Assembly (NCBI GenBank): GCA_963847675.1
Contig: CAWKAP010000007.1
Span: 43,729 to 107,728, forward strand
Origin: JADJWR01 sp963847675
GTDB lineage: Bacteria; Pseudomonadota; Gammaproteobacteria; Burkholderiales; Burkholderiaceae_F
Reading direction: 5' to 3'
Length of the DNA: 64,000 nt
This document shows, piece by piece, positions 47,790 to 58,344 of this stretch (the stretch's first letter is position 1; each line of letters begins with the position of its first letter). Both the position numbers and the translations under genes were made by a program. A model generated the notes under the pieces. That model searched no databases. It was not told the origin of the DNA and was given only the letters and a program-made list of their open reading frames with translations.

Positions 47790-49511
47790 ATGGCAACCAT
47801 TTCACGCAACGAGTACGTCGGCCTGTTCGGCCCCACCGTCGGCGACCGCATCCGCCTCGGCGACACCGGCCTGTACGTCGAGATCGAGCGCGACCTGCGC
47901 GGCGCGCCCGGCGACGAGATCGTCTTCGGCGGCGGCAAGAGCCTGCGCGAAGGCATGGGCATGGACAACCGGATCACGCGCGCCGGCGGCGCGCCGGATC
48001 TCGTGATCACCAACGTGACGATCATCGACGCGGTGCTCGGCGTGGTGAAGGCCGACGTCGGCATCAAGGACGGCCGCATCTGCGCCATCGGCAAAGCCGG
48101 CAATCCGCAGACGATGAGTGGCATCACGCCGGGCCTCGAGTGCGGCCTCGCCACCGACGCGATCTCGGGCAGCCACCTGATCCTGACCGCCGCCGGCATC
48201 GACACGCACATCCACTACATTTCGCCGCAGCAGGCGTACGCGGCGCTGTCCAACGGCACCACCACGCTCATCGGCGGCGGCACCGGCCCCTCGGACGGCT
48301 CCAATGCAACCACCGTCACCCCGGGGCCGGGCAACATCCGCATGATGCTGCGCGCCTTCGAGAACTGGCCGATCAACGTCGGCATCCTCGGCAAGGGCCA
48401 CGGGCACGGGAAGGCCGCGCTGGTCGAACAGGTCGAGGCCGGCGCGGTCGGCTTCAAGTGCCACGAGGACTGGGGCACGACGCCGGCGGTGCTGCGCTCG
48501 GCGCTGACGGTCGCCGACGAGATGGACGTGCAGGTGTGCATCCACACCGACACGCTGAACGAATCGGGCTTCGTCGAGGACACGATCGACGCCTTCGAGG
48601 GCCGCGCGGTGCACTCGTTCCATACCGAGGGGTCGGGCGGCGGCCACGCGCCGGACATCATCAGGATCTCGGGCCTGCCGAACGTGCTGCCCTCCTCGAC
48701 CAACCCGACGCTCCCCTACGGCATCAACTCGCAGGCGGAGCTGTACGACATGATCATGGTCTGCCACCACCTCAGCCCCGACATCCCGTCGGACGTGGCG
48801 TTCACCGAGAGCCGCATCCGCGCCGAGACCATCGCCGCCGAGAACGTCCTGCACGACCTCGGCGTGATCTCGATGATGTCGAGCGACTCGCAGGCCATGG
48901 GCCGGATCGGCGAATGCTGGCTGCGCACCATCCAGACCGCCGACGCGATGAAGACCGGGCGCGGCAAGCTGCCGGAGGACGCCAAGGGCAACGACAACTT
49001 CCGCGTCCTGCGCTACGTGGCGAAGATCACCATCAACCCGGCGATCACGCACGGCATCTCTCACGTGCTCGGCTCGGTCGAGGTCGGCAAGATCGCCGAC
49101 CTGGTGCTGTGGGAACCGGGCTTCTTCGGCGCCAAGCCGAAGCTCGTGCTCAAGGGCGGCGTGATCAGCTGGGGCCTGATGGGCGACCCGAACGCGTCGC
49201 TGCCGACGCCGCAGCCGGTGTACTACCGGCCGATGTTCGGCGCCTTCGGCAAGACGCTCCCCGATACCTGCATCACGTTCGTCTCGCGCGCCGCGCACGC
49301 TGCGGGCATCAAGAAGAAGCTCGGGCTGGACCGGCAGGTCATGGCGATCCGCAACACGCGCAAGATCGGCAAGCGCGACATGGTGCGCAATGCCGGCACG
49401 CCGAAGATCGAGGTGAGCCCGGAGACCTTCGCGGTCACGGTCGACGGCAAGCACGCCACGGTGGCGCCGCTGAAGACGGTCTCGCTCAACCAGAAGTACT
49501 TCTTCAGCTGA
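47790..49511 (+). CDS. ureC: Urease alpha (catalytic) subunit, divergent type
   Basis: 573 residues. Nickel ligands are visible in TAAGIDTHIH (H140, H142), the carbamylated lysine K223 in VGFKCHEDWG, histidines in HTDTLNE and HTEGSGGGHAPD, and the aspartate in MMSSDSQAMGR. The flap cysteine is in MVCHHLSPDIP. The sequence is of a less common urease branch: VGFKC instead of VGFKI and GECWLRTIQTADAMKTGRG instead of the usual GEV..RTWQ segment. RBS GAGAGGACC precedes ATG 47790. The catalytic set is complete, so activity is expected. Confidence 0.95.
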   Translation: MATISRNEYVGLFGPTVGDRIRLGDTGLYVEIERDLRGAPGDEIVFGGGKSLREGMGMDNRITRAGGAPDLVITNVTIIDAVLGVVKADVGIKDGRICAIGKAGNPQTMSGITPGLECGLATDAISGSHLILTAAGIDTHIHYISPQQAYAALSNGTTTLIGGGTGPSDGSNATTVTPGPGNIRMMLRAFENWPINVGILGKGHGHGKAALVEQVEAGAVGFKCHEDWGTTPAVLRSALTVADEMDVQVCIHTDTLNESGFVEDTIDAFEGRAVHSFHTEGSGGGHAPDIIRISGLPNVLPSSTNPTLPYGINSQAELYDMIMVCHHLSPDIPSDVAFTESRIRAETIAAENVLHDLGVISMMSSDSQAMGRIGECWLRTIQTADAMKTGRGKLPEDAKGNDNFRVLRYVAKITINPAITHGISHVLGSVEVGKIADLVLWEPGFFGAKPKLVLKGGVISWGLMGDPNASLPTPQPVYYRPMFGAFGKTLPDTCITFVSRAAHAAGIKKKLGLDRQVMAIRNTRKIGKRDMVRNAGTPKIEVSPETFAVTVDGKHATVAPLKTVSLNQKYFFS

Positions 49512-49523
49512 AAGGCCGGGCTC

Positions 49524-50231
49524 GTGATCCTCATCGAAGCCGTGCTCGGAAACATCGCCGACCCGCAGTGGGCGGCCCGCCTCGCCAAGGCCACCGTCGA
49601 CCCGATCGAACTCGACCACTGGGAGGCGCAGAAGAACCGCTTCCGCAAGAAAACCGCGGGCGGCGTCGAGGTCGCGGTGTCGCTCGACCGCGGCAGCTTC
49701 ATGCACGACGGCGATGTGCTCGTATGGGAGGCCGCCGCGGCTCGCGCAGTCGTCGCGCGGATCAGCCTGCGCGACGTGATGATCATCCACCTGGATGGCA
49801 TGAGCGGCTCGGCTCCGGAGCTTGCGATGCGTACCTGCGTCGAGCTCGGCCATGCATTGGGCAACCAGCACTGGCCGGCGCTCGTCAAGGGCAGCCGCGT
49901 GTTCGTGCCGCTTACCGTCGACCGCAAGGTGATGAGCTCGGTCATGAACACGCACCGCTTCGAGGGCATCCGCTACGAGTTCGTCCCGGGCGGCGAGATC
50001 GTGCCGTACCTCGCCCCGCATGAGTCACGCCGGCTCTTCGGTGGCGCCGAAGGCCCGGTGCACTCGCACACGCACGAGCAGTACGTCGCGGTCGACGACG
50101 AGACCGGGCAGGCCTACGCACGGCCGCCGACCGCGCACGCGCATTCTCACTCGCACGCGCATCCTCATTCGCATCCGCACTCCCCGCCGCATGCGGGCGC
50201 TGCTGCGGATGATCCGCAGCGCGGCAGATGA
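49524..50231 (+). CDS. ureE: Urease accessory protein UreE (nickel metallochaperone)
   Basis: 235 residues, longer than many UreE because of a C-terminal histidine-rich tail (HAHSHSHAHPHSHPHSPPH) that would store or deliver nickel. The N-terminal and central UreE folds are seen (LDHWEAQKNRFRKKT ... LRDVMIIHL ... CVELGHALGNQHWPALVKG). GTG 49524 with an AAAGG site is the best start. The stop overlaps ureF by four bases. Nickel loading by UreEFGD is known for the family. Confidence 0.9.
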   Translation: MILIEAVLGNIADPQWAARLAKATVDPIELDHWEAQKNRFRKKTAGGVEVAVSLDRGSFMHDGDVLVWEAAAARAVVARISLRDVMIIHLDGMSGSAPELAMRTCVELGHALGNQHWPALVKGSRVFVPLTVDRKVMSSVMNTHRFEGIRYEFVPGGEIVPYLAPHESRRLFGGAEGPVHSHTHEQYVAVDDETGQAYARPPTAHAHSHSHAHPHSHPHSPPHAGAAADDPQRGR

Positions 50232-50948
50232 CGCGGACCGAAAGCGGCGCGGCGTTGCCGGGCAGCGGCTCGCCGCTCGCCCGTGCGCTGCAGTTCGGCG
50301 ATTCGATGTTCCCGGTCGGCGGCTTCGCGTTTTCGGGCGGCCTCGAGTCGGCGATCCAGAAGCGGGTGGTGACCGACGCGGAAACGCTTCATGCCTACGT
50401 CCGCACTGCGGTCGAGCAGGCGGCGACGGGCGACGGCGTCGCCCTGATCTGGGCGCATCGCGCCGCGGCGGCGGGTGACCTCGCCGAAGCTCGTCCGCAT
50501 CGACGAACGCGTCTACGCCCGCAAGCTGTCCGGCGAGACACGCACGATGACGGTGCGGATGGGCAAGAAGTTCGCCGAAATGGGCGTCGAGGTGATCGGC
50601 GCGCCGCTGCTCGCGACCTGGCGCGGGAGAATCGAGGCCGGCGCCACGCCCGGCTGCTACCCGGTGTCGCTGGCGGTGAACTTCGCCGCGCAGGGTCTGA
50701 CGGCGCGCGATGCGTTCGTCGTCCACCAGTATGGCGTTGCCTCGATGATCCTCGGCGCGGCGCTGCGGCTGATGAAGATCGGCCACATCGACACGCAACG
50801 GATCCTCTACCGTCTCGACACGGGCGCCGACGCCGCCTACGAGGCCGCGGCGGCAACGCGGCTGGCCGACATGGCCGGCTTCGCACCGCTCACCGAGATC
50901 CTCGCCGCGGTGCACGTCAAGGCGCACGTGCGCCTGTTCATGAACTGA
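50228..50948 (+). CDS. ureF: Urease accessory protein UreF (one apparent frameshift)
   Basis: About 239 residues. Family stretches are LQFGDSMFPVGGFAFSGGLESAI and, after the break, ATPGCYPVSLAVNFAAQGL and YGVASMILGAALRLMKI. One extra base near 50491 (in GAAGCTCGTCCG) interrupts the frame between GDLAEA and VRIDERVYARKLSGETR. The corrected protein ends RLFMN at 50948. UreF scaffolds UreG and UreD on apo-urease. Confidence 0.88.
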
Positions 50949-50961
50949 AGGAGTGCAAGAC

Positions 50962-51606
50962 TTGGCGAAGAAGATCACGCGCATCGGGGTCGGCGGCCCG
51001 GTCGGCTCGGGCAAGACCGCGATCGTCGAGGCGATCACGCCGCGCCTGCTGGAGATGGGCATCAAGGTCCTGATCATCACCAACGACGTGGTGACGACCG
51101 AGGACGCCAAGCACGTGCAGCGGACGCTCAAGGGCATCCTGCTCGAGGAGCGCATCCTCGGCGTGGAGACCGGCGCCTGCCCGCACACCGCAGTGCGCGA
51201 GGACCCCAGCATGAACCTCGCCGCGGTCGAGGACATGGAGGCACGCTTCCCCGACGGCGACGTGGTGCTGATCGAAAGCGGCGGCGACAACCTGACGCTC
51301 ACCTTCTCGCCGGCGCTGGTCGACTTCTTCATCTACGTGATCGACGTCGCCGCCGGCGACAAGATCCCGCGCAAGAACGGCCCCGGCATCACGCAGTCGG
51401 ACATCCTCGTCATCAACAAGACCGACCTCGCGCCGTACGTGGGCGCGAGCCTCGAGGTGATGGAGCGCGACTCGAAGATGATGCGCGGCGACAAGCCGTT
51501 CATCTTCACCAACTGCAAGACCGGCGAAGGCATACCGCGGCTGGTCGAGCTGATCCGCAGCGACCTGCTGTTCGACCTGAAGCTGCCGGCGCGGCAGCCC
51601 GCCTGA
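50962..51606 (+). CDS. ureG: Urease accessory GTPase UreG
   Basis: 214 residues. GTPase that powers nickel insertion: P-loop GVGGPVGSGKTA, ETGACPH, IESGGDNLT and INKTDLA motifs. TTG 50962 is preferred as the start because a GAAGGAG site lies eight bases before it and the protein then begins MAKKITRIGVGGPVGSGKT, matching the family; a GTG at 50953 would overlap that site. The stop TGA is followed directly by the ATG of the next frame. Confidence 0.94.
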   Translation: MAKKITRIGVGGPVGSGKTAIVEAITPRLLEMGIKVLIITNDVVTTEDAKHVQRTLKGILLEERILGVETGACPHTAVREDPSMNLAAVEDMEARFPDGDVVLIESGGDNLTLTFSPALVDFFIYVIDVAAGDKIPRKNGPGITQSDILVINKTDLAPYVGASLEVMERDSKMMRGDKPFIFTNCKTGEGIPRLVELIRSDLLFDLKLPARQPA

Positions 51607-52569
51607 ATGGGCGTCACCGAGCGCGTCACCGCCTTGCCCCGTGGGCGGCAGCCGAGGCGCTTGGGCAAACAGCCAGCGAGCTCGCGCCGTACCAGGACGA
51701 GCCGCCGCAGATGGCGAGCGGCGCGGTCGGCAAGACCGGCTTTCTCCGTCTCGGCTTCGAGCGGCGCGGCGACACGCACGATCCTCGCCGACCTCGACCG
51801 GCGCGCGCCGTACATGGCGCAGCGCACGCTGTACCCCGACGCGGCGATGCCGGACCTCGCCTGGCTGTTCATGATCACGACGTCGGGCTGCGTTCTGCAG
51901 GGCGACCGGCTCGCGCTCGAAGTCACGCTCGGGCCGGGTGCGCGGGCGCACGTGACGACCCAGTCGGCGACCAAGGTCCACTCGATGGACGCCAACTACG
52001 CGCTGCAGACCCAGTCGATCTCGCTCGCCGACGGCGCCTACCTCGAGTTCCTGCCCGAACCGCTGATCCCGCACCGGCGTGCCCGCTTCCTGTCCGACAC
52101 GCGGATCACGATCGCGCCGACCGCGACGCTGCTGTACGCGGAGATCGTCCAGCCGGGGCGCAAGCACCATCACCCTGACGAGTGCTTCGGCGTGACGCTG
52201 CTGTCGCTCGCGGTCGGCGCCGAGCGGCCCGACGGGAAGACCCTGTTCACCGAGAAGCTCGTGATCGAGCCGGCGCGTCGCCCGCTGCGCCAGACCGGCG
52301 TGATGGATTCGTTCGACGTCTTCGGCAACGTCGTCCTGCTCACGCCGAAGGAAGCCGCCGACCGCGTCCACGCACGGGTCGACGCCGACGTCGATGCCAC
52401 CAGTGGTGTGGCCTTCGGCGCGTGCAGCCTTCCGAACGACGCCGGCCTGATCTTCAAGGTGCTCGGCCGCGAGACTGCGCAGGTCAGGGCCAAGGTGCGC
52501 GAGTTCTGGGGTATCGCGCGCGAGGAGATCGCCGGGGTGGCGATACCGCCGCCCTTCTTCTGGCGCTGA
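51607..52569 (+). CDS. ureD: Urease accessory protein UreD/UreH (apparent frameshifts near the N-terminus)
   Basis: About 320 residues. The family text is VGKTGFLRLGFERRGDRTILADLDRRAPYMAQRTLYPD and later TTSGCVLQGDRLALEV, ATLLYAEIVQPGRKH, TLFTEKLVI. One extra base near 51774 splits GFERRGD from RTILADLD. Further upstream, about 51640-51650, sequence that looks like the N-terminus (AAAEALGQTASELAPYQDEPP) is out of frame with ATG 51607, and two extra bases in C and G runs would join them. UreD binds urease and is the first chaperone in activation. Confidence 0.85.
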   Translation: MGVTERVTALPRGRQPRRLGKQPASSRRTRTSRRRWRAARSARPAFSVSASSGAATRTILADLDRRAPYMAQRTLYPDAAMPDLAWLFMITTSGCVLQGDRLALEVTLGPGARAHVTTQSATKVHSMDANYALQTQSISLADGAYLEFLPEPLIPHRRARFLSDTRITIAPTATLLYAEIVQPGRKHHHPDECFGVTLLSLAVGAERPDGKTLFTEKLVIEPARRPLRQTGVMDSFDVFGNVVLLTPKEAADRVHARVDADVDATSGVAFGACSLPNDAGLIFKVLGRETAQVRAKVREFWGIAREEIAGVAIPPPFFWR

Positions 52570-52583
52570 TTGCGGAGGTGACG

Positions 52584-53556
52584 ATGAATGCGCTGCTGAC
52601 ACGCTGGGACAGCCTGTGCACCGGCTCGAAGATCCTGCGCTTCGCGGACCTGAACCTGCGCGGCATCGGGCAGGTGATGTTCCAGGACAATCCGCTGTCC
52701 GGGCTGCTCTTCTTCATCGCCATCGGCTGGGGTTCATTCGTCTCCGGCATGCCGCAGGTGGCGATCGGCGGGCTGGTGGCGGTCATCGCCGGGACGCTCA
52801 CGGCGCAGTGGCTGCGCGTCGACGCGGCCGGGCTCGCCGCCGGGCTGTACGGCTACAACGCTTACCTCGTCGGGCTTACGTTCGGCACCTTCCTCGCCGT
52901 ATCGCCGATGTGGTGGATCTACGTCGCGCTGGCCGGCGCCGTCTCGGTGCCGGTCGCCCTCGGGATCGCCAACGTGTTCAAGAGCTGGGGTGTGGCCGCG
53001 CTCACCGCGCCGTTCGTGCTCACCGCGTGGCTGTTTCTGCTCGCCACCTACGCGTTCTCGGCGATCGAGGGCAGCGGGCTGCCGATGGCCGCCGGGATCA
53101 CGCCGATCGATCCGTCCGCCGCCAATCCGCTCGCCTTCGGCGACTTCGTCGTCGGGATCATGAAGAGCATCACCCAGGTCTTCCTGAAGGCAAGCATCCT
53201 CGCCGCGCTGCTGCTTGCTGGCGGGGCTGGCGGTGAACTCGCTCGCCGCCGCCGCGTTCGCCCTCGGCGGAGCGATCGTCGCGGTCGCCACCGCGCACGT
53301 CCTCGGCGCCGAGAGCGACCTCATCACCGGCGGGCTGATGGGTTTCAGCCCGGTACTCACCGCGGTTGCGCTCGGCGCCGTGTTCTACAAGCCCGGCGTG
53401 CGCGTCGCGATCTACGCGCTGCTGGGAACGGTGTTCACCGTCATCGTCCAGGGGGCACTGAACGTGGCGGTGACGCCGTTCGGCATCCCCACCCTGACCG
53501 CGCCGTTCGTCCTCGCGTCGTGGCTCTTCCTGCTGCCGCGCCAGCACTTCGAGTAG
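52584..53556 (+). CDS. Urea transporter (UT family), one apparent frameshift
   Basis: About 323 residues with around ten membrane helices. The internal repeat typical of UT channels is seen twice: GIGQVMFQDNPLSGLLFFIAI with ...LTAPFVLTAWLFL in the first half, and LMGFSPVLTAVALGAVF with LTAPFVLASWLFL in the second. An extra base near 53216 splits the second half. The gene ends the urease operon, 14 bases after ureD, so it supplies urea to the enzyme. Membership is clear from the repeat; substrate is by family. Confidence 0.87.
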
Positions 53557-53611
53557 ACCGCCGAGGCCGGCCATCAGGCCGAGCCGCGGTCCTGCCTCGA
53601 CGTCTGCGCTC

Positions 53612-54691
53612 CTACAGCCAGTCGTTCAGCGACACACCGATGCCGATCGTCGTCTGTCTCCAGTTGTAGTCGATCAGCGTCTCGCCGTAGCCGCTGAACA
53701 GCTTCACGTAGCCGCGCACGGGCCCCAGCAGCGGCGCGCTGGTCCAGGTCAGCTGGCCCGCGCCCTTGCCGGTGCGCGGATTGCCGCGGATCGTGGCGGC
53801 AAGACTCTGGCCGCGCCACTTGTAGATCGCCGACAGGTCGCCCCAGCCGTAGTAGTCGGAGATCGTCGGGTTGTTGTCCTCATTGTCGGACTCGGGGATG
53901 CGGTACCACAGGCGCCCCTGGATACCCAGATTGCCGTTCTCGACTCCGAAGCTGGCGATCACCCGATTCCAGCTGCGCGACAGCAGGTCGGAGCGGCCGT
54001 TCGACTGGTGGTTGAAGGCGAGGTTGGCCAGGTTCCACTGCAGGTCACCCCAGCGCAACGCGGGCTTGTAGCTGAGTATCAGTTCCGGCATGTAGTTGGT
54101 GTCACGGAACGGCCGCGATGCATTGCCCGACTCGTTGTACACCTGCCAATGGCTCTGCTGGGTGTAGGCGGCCCACACGCCCCAGCGGCGGTCGTCGGTG
54201 GCCCACAGCCTGAACTTGAAGCTGACCTGGAACGCGGCTTCGGTGGCGTCGAGTTCGGTACCGGGCGCGAGCAGGCCACCGCCGACCAGCGGATCGAAGG
54301 GCGCGGTGTTCAGGCTTGTGGTGTAGCGGCCCACGAGGAAATAGTTCGGTGCATACAGCGAGATGCCGTAGCGGTCGCTGGCAGGATCGAAGCCCCAGGC
54401 CTTGTCGTACATCGAGGCGCTGCCGGCCGGGGCCGGCGCCGGCGCCGCCGCGATCTCGCTGCCCGGCGCGTCCGGCGCCGGTGCTGCCGCTTCCTTCTTC
54501 ATCCCGGAAGAGGGCCGCGCGGCGCGGCCGTGGAGACGGTCGTAGCAGGCCAGCCGCTCGCTGTCGCTGGAAATCCCGGTGCACTCCGTCGGCGCAGGCG
54601 GCGCCACTTGCGCCGTCGCCAGCGTGTGGATGACCATCAGCACCGCACCGAGAAGCGCAGTCGGGGCCGAGGACGGGCAAGGCGTTGTCAT
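53612..54691 (-). CDS. pldA: Outer membrane phospholipase A
   Basis: 359 residues. The catalytic triad of OMPLA is visible as H228, S230 and N242 in FNHQSNGRSDLLSRSWNR. An N-terminal signal (TALLGAVLMVIHTLATA) is followed by a proline/alanine-rich linker and a 12-strand barrel ending LNDWL. OMPLA hydrolyses phospholipids misplaced to the outer leaflet. ATG 54691 has a better AGGA spacing than ATG 54697. It is the last gene of the minus-strand block, 68 bases after the outer-membrane channel gene. Confidence 0.93.
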   Translation of the reverse strand: MTTPCPSSAPTALLGAVLMVIHTLATAQVAPPAPTECTGISSDSERLACYDRLHGRAARPSSGMKKEAAAPAPDAPGSEIAAAPAPAPAGSASMYDKAWGFDPASDRYGISLYAPNYFLVGRYTTSLNTAPFDPLVGGGLLAPGTELDATEAAFQVSFKFRLWATDDRRWGVWAAYTQQSHWQVYNESGNASRPFRDTNYMPELILSYKPALRWGDLQWNLANLAFNHQSNGRSDLLSRSWNRVIASFGVENGNLGIQGRLWYRIPESDNEDNNPTISDYYGWGDLSAIYKWRGQSLAATIRGNPRTGKGAGQLTWTSAPLLGPVRGYVKLFSGYGETLIDYNWRQTTIGIGVSLNDWL

Positions 54692-54759
54692 AGGCATGTC
54701 CTGTGGGAGGTTGCGCCGGCAAGGAGCCGATTGCGCAAAAACGGTCTTCGAGCGCGGCT

Positions 54760-56216
54760 TCAGGGCCTGCCCTGCGCCGCGACCGTGCCCCGCGGCTTCG
54801 GCGCCGTCTCGGCGGCTTTGTCCACCCAGCCGCCGCCCATCGCCTGATAGACGTTGACCAGCTGCGTGTATCGACTGGCCTGCAGGCCGACCGAGGCCAG
54901 CTCGGCCGCGAACAGTTCGTTCTCGGCGACCAGCACGTCCAGGTATCCCGCGACGCCCTTGTCGAAGCGCAGCCTGCGCCAGGCGCGCGAACTCGCGCAG
55001 CGACTCGACCCGCCCGCGCTGCAGCGGCGAACTCCTCGAGCCGCTTCTGCGACCCGGTCAGGGCGTCGTTGGTCTCGCGAAAGGCGTTCAGCACCGTCTG
55101 CTGGTAGACCGGCCGAGCGCCTGCCGCTCGCCGCGCCTCGGCCGCGGCGCACCTGGCCCTCGATGCGCGCCGAAGGTGAAGATCGGGCCGGTCAGGCCGG
55201 CGCCGATCAGCCCGGCGGCCGCCGGGCCGCTGAGCAGGCTGCTCGAAGGCCGTGCTGGTGCTGGCCAGCGCCGCCTGCAGCGACAGGTTCGGGTAGTAGA
55301 GCGCCCGCGCCGCGCCGATGTTGGCGTTGGCCGCGACCAGATTCTGCTCGGCCTGCAGGATGTCTGGCCGACGCTGCAGCAGCGCCGCCGGCAGGTCGTC
55401 GGGAATCGCGGCGCCGCCAGCTGGTCGATCGTCTTGCCGCGCGGGATCGGCCCGGGATTGCGGCCGAGCAGGATGCGAGATCAGGTTCTCCTGCGCGGCG
55501 ATCGCCTGCTCGAAGGCCGGGATCGCCGCCTGCGCCTGCTGCGCCTGCGAGCGGATCTGCATCACTTCGGTCTTGGCGACGATGCCCGCCTTGAAGCGCA
55601 GCTCGAAGATGCGCAGCGTGGCGTTGAAGTTGCGCGCCGTGGCCTGCGCGATCTCGAGCTGCCGGTCGAGCGAACGCAGCACGATGTAGCTGGCCGCCAC
55701 GCTCGACACCAGCGTCAGCACGACGCCGCGCTGGCCCTGTTCGCTGGCATAGACCTGCGCCTGCGCGGCCTCGGTCTGGCGGCGCACGCGGCCGAACAGG
55801 TCGGCCTGCCACGATGCGCACCGAGCGATACGCTTGTACAGCGAGAAATACGGGTTGGCGCCCGGCGGCAGCGGCGGCTGGCCGACCGCACTGGCACGCG
55901 CGCGGGTGGCGTCGGCGCCGTAGCCGATCTGCGGATAGAACTGCGAGCCGGTCGCGGTCAGCGCGCCGATGAACTGGTCGACCCGTGCCGCGGCGATGCG
56001 CAGGTCGCGGTTGTCGCGCAGCGCGGTCTCGACCAGCTGGTCGAGCACCGGGTCGCCGAACTGCTCCCACCACTCGACGTTGGCCACCTCGGCCGCCTTC
56101 GGGTAGTCGATGCGCCAGGCCGGCGGCGTCTCGACCGTCGGGCGCACGTAGTTCGGCCCGACCGTGCAGCCGGCCAGCGCGGCAGCGATGCAGGCGGCGA
56201 CGATCTGGGTCTTCAT
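54760..56216 (-). CDS. NodT-family RND outer membrane channel (several apparent indels)
   Basis: About 485 residues. A lipobox (ALAGC near residue 17) after MKTQIVAACIAAALAGC marks a lipoprotein. The OEP repeats are visible: WWEQFGDPVLDQLVETALRDNRDLRIAAARV, then LRRRPDIL-like LQRRPDILQAEQNLVAANANIGAARALYYPNLSL, and a second repeat ending GLQASRYTQLVNVYQAMGGGW. Frame changes occur around 54975-55010, 55090-55260 and 55405-55480, each by one or two bases. The corrected protein is TolC-like and would pair with the RND permease and adaptor encoded farther upstream on the same strand. Confidence 0.85.
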
Positions 56217-56269
56217 GTCGGTGTCCTTCCGTGGATGGGCTGCACAGCGCGGGCCAAAGGAAATCGGCA

Positions 56270-57998
56270 TCAGGCCCTGACCAGCAAGGCGCCGGAAGCG
56301 GCGGCAATCAGCAGCAAGGCCAGCATCGCCGACGGCCAGCGGCGGACGAGGTAGTCGCCGCGCTCGAGCGCGGCGCCCAGCCCGGCCGTCAACCGGCGCG
56401 TTGCAGACTCGCCGCCGACGAGCGGCCGCCGAGCCAGGCCGGCGGCCAGCAACGCTCCGCCCGCCAGCACCGCCAGCGTCGTAACCAGTTCCTTCGGCGA
56501 CAGTGGGTTTGACAGCAGCGACGACGGCAGCGGCCCAAGCGCCGCCACCAGCGACAGCAGCAGCGAGGCTACCGCCAGGCCGAGCGCCGCCAGTTGCGAC
56601 AGCATCGACACCGGCGCCGCCAGCACCAGCGGCGCCGCCGGACGGCGCAGCACGCGCGCCAGCACCAGCACCACGTAACCGGCCGTGAACACCGCACCGC
56701 CCTGCAGCACCAGCGTCCACCACCATTGGCCCGACTGGTCGGCCGACGTCGAGCAGCAGCTTCTTCGCCAGATAGGCGCCGCTGGGCACCACGCCCATCA
56801 GCGCCACGCCACCGACGACGAAGGCAAGCACGGTGATCGGCAGCGCGCGCGCCGCGCCGGCAAGCTCATCGATGCGATCGTGGCCCAGCGCTGCATACAC
56901 CAGGCCGGCAGCCATGAACATGCCGGCCTTGGCGGTGGCGTGCGCGATCGCCTGCAGCAGCCCGGCGGCCTGCGCCAGATCGCGTGCCGCCATCTCGCCG
57001 GCGGCGTCGAAGGCCATCGGGAACAGCAGGAACAGGTAGCCGATCTGCGCCACCGTCGAGTAGGCGACCAGCAGCTTCAGCCGCTGCTGGCGCAGCGCGA
57101 CCACGCTGCCGACGACGATCGCCGCGGCGCCCAGGCCAGCCAGCAGCTGTGCTGCCGACATGCTGGCCACGCCGGGCATCACGTCGAGCCACAGCCGCAG
57201 CACCAGGAACCAGGAGCCCTTGATCACCAGCGCCGACAGCACCGCGCTGGCCGCCGCCGGCGCGCCGCCGTGCGCCGGCGGCAGCCAGATGTGCAGCGGG
57301 AAGAGCGCCGTCTTGGCCAGCAGGCCAACGGTCATCAGCGCCAGCGCGGTCAGCGTGATCGGCTCGGCGGCCACCCGGCTCGCCAGCATCGGGATGTCCA
57401 GCGTGCCGTAGCCGCCGTACAGCAGCACCGCGCCGAGCAGGTACAGGACCGAACCGCAGAGCGCGAACAGCAGGTAGCGCAGCGCGGCGCGCAGCGTCTC
57501 GCCGCTGCCGGCCAGGCACACCAGCGGCACGCCGGCGAAGGTCAGCAGCTCGAGCGCGACGTACAGCGTGAACAGGTCGCCGCTGACGAACACCAGGTTC
57601 AGCGAACCCCAGATCGCCAGCAGCAGCAGCCAGTAGCTGTACGCCCCGCGCGATTCGGCGACGCCCGGCGGCGTGCCGAAGTCGGCCCGCGCGAACAGCC
57701 CGATGCCGCAGACGACGCCCGCGATGGCCAGCAGCATCGCCACCGACGCCCCGTCGGCGCGCAGCGCGATGCCCAGCGGCGGCGCCCAGCCTCCGAGCAG
57801 GTAGACGAGCGGCCCGACCTCGTCCAGCCACGCCGAGGCGATGCCGATCGACAGCGCCAGCCCGATCGGCATGACGACGAAGGCGACGCGCTGCACCCAG
57901 CGACCGCCGGCGACCATGCCGATCAGCATGCCGACGAAAGGCAGCAGCACCGCCGCCGCCAGCAGCAGGCCTCCGTTGGCGCTCGTCGCTTCGCTCAC
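56270..57998 (-). CDS. mrpD: Mrp/Mnh-type antiporter subunit D (one apparent frameshift)
   Basis: About 575 residues with around 14 membrane helices, of the NuoN/NuoM/MrpD family. Key segments are SGDLFTLYVALELLTFAGVPLV (conserved Glu), LLAKTALFPLHIWLPPAHGGAP (conserved Lys), LLVAYSTVAQIGYLF and ATAKAGMFMAAGLVY. These carry the ion-pair residues of the proton path. GTG 57998 is the start. A break near 56750 (one extra base in LLLDVADQSGQWWW) separates the last 145 residues. Confidence 0.87.
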
Positions 57999-58010
57999 CG
58001 GCCGGCCCCG

Positions 58011-58344
58011 TTATCCCTTCTCGCCGTCGTCGGCCGGTGGCTCGGCGGCGAGCGACGCCGAATCGGTCGACTCGACAAGACGCAGCAGCAGCGCCACCGT
58101 CATCGCAGTGGCGGCAAACGCGACGACGATGGCGGTGATGAGCAGCGCCTGCGGCACCGGGTCGGCGGCCATGCCGGCCGCCGCGCCGCGTTTGGCCAGC
58201 GCGCCGAAGATCACGAACACGCCGGATGCCCATGACGTTGAACGCCACCAGCTTGCGCAGCGGATGCGGCAGCACGATCAGGCCGTACAGCCCGATGCCC
58301 ACCAGAGCGCAGCCGGAGAGCGCGAACAGCGTCTCGATCGTCAT
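58011..58344 (-). CDS. mrpC: Mrp/Mnh-type antiporter subunit C (one apparent frameshift)
   Basis: About 110 residues, NuoK-like with three membrane helices: MTIETLFALSGCALVGIGLYGL, VFVIFGALAKRG and LITAIVVAFAATAMTVALLLRL. An extra base near 58228 in GSGVFVIFG breaks the frame. It overlaps the MrpB-type gene by four bases and is 12 bases before mrpD. Subunit identity rests on order and topology. Confidence 0.85.

Noticed and set aside
54102..57998. A 1298-codon frame joining mrpD, the outer membrane channel and part of pldA
   Set aside because: It reads through three genes only because of indels and out-of-frame GC-rich sequence; each gene has its own start, family core and stop.
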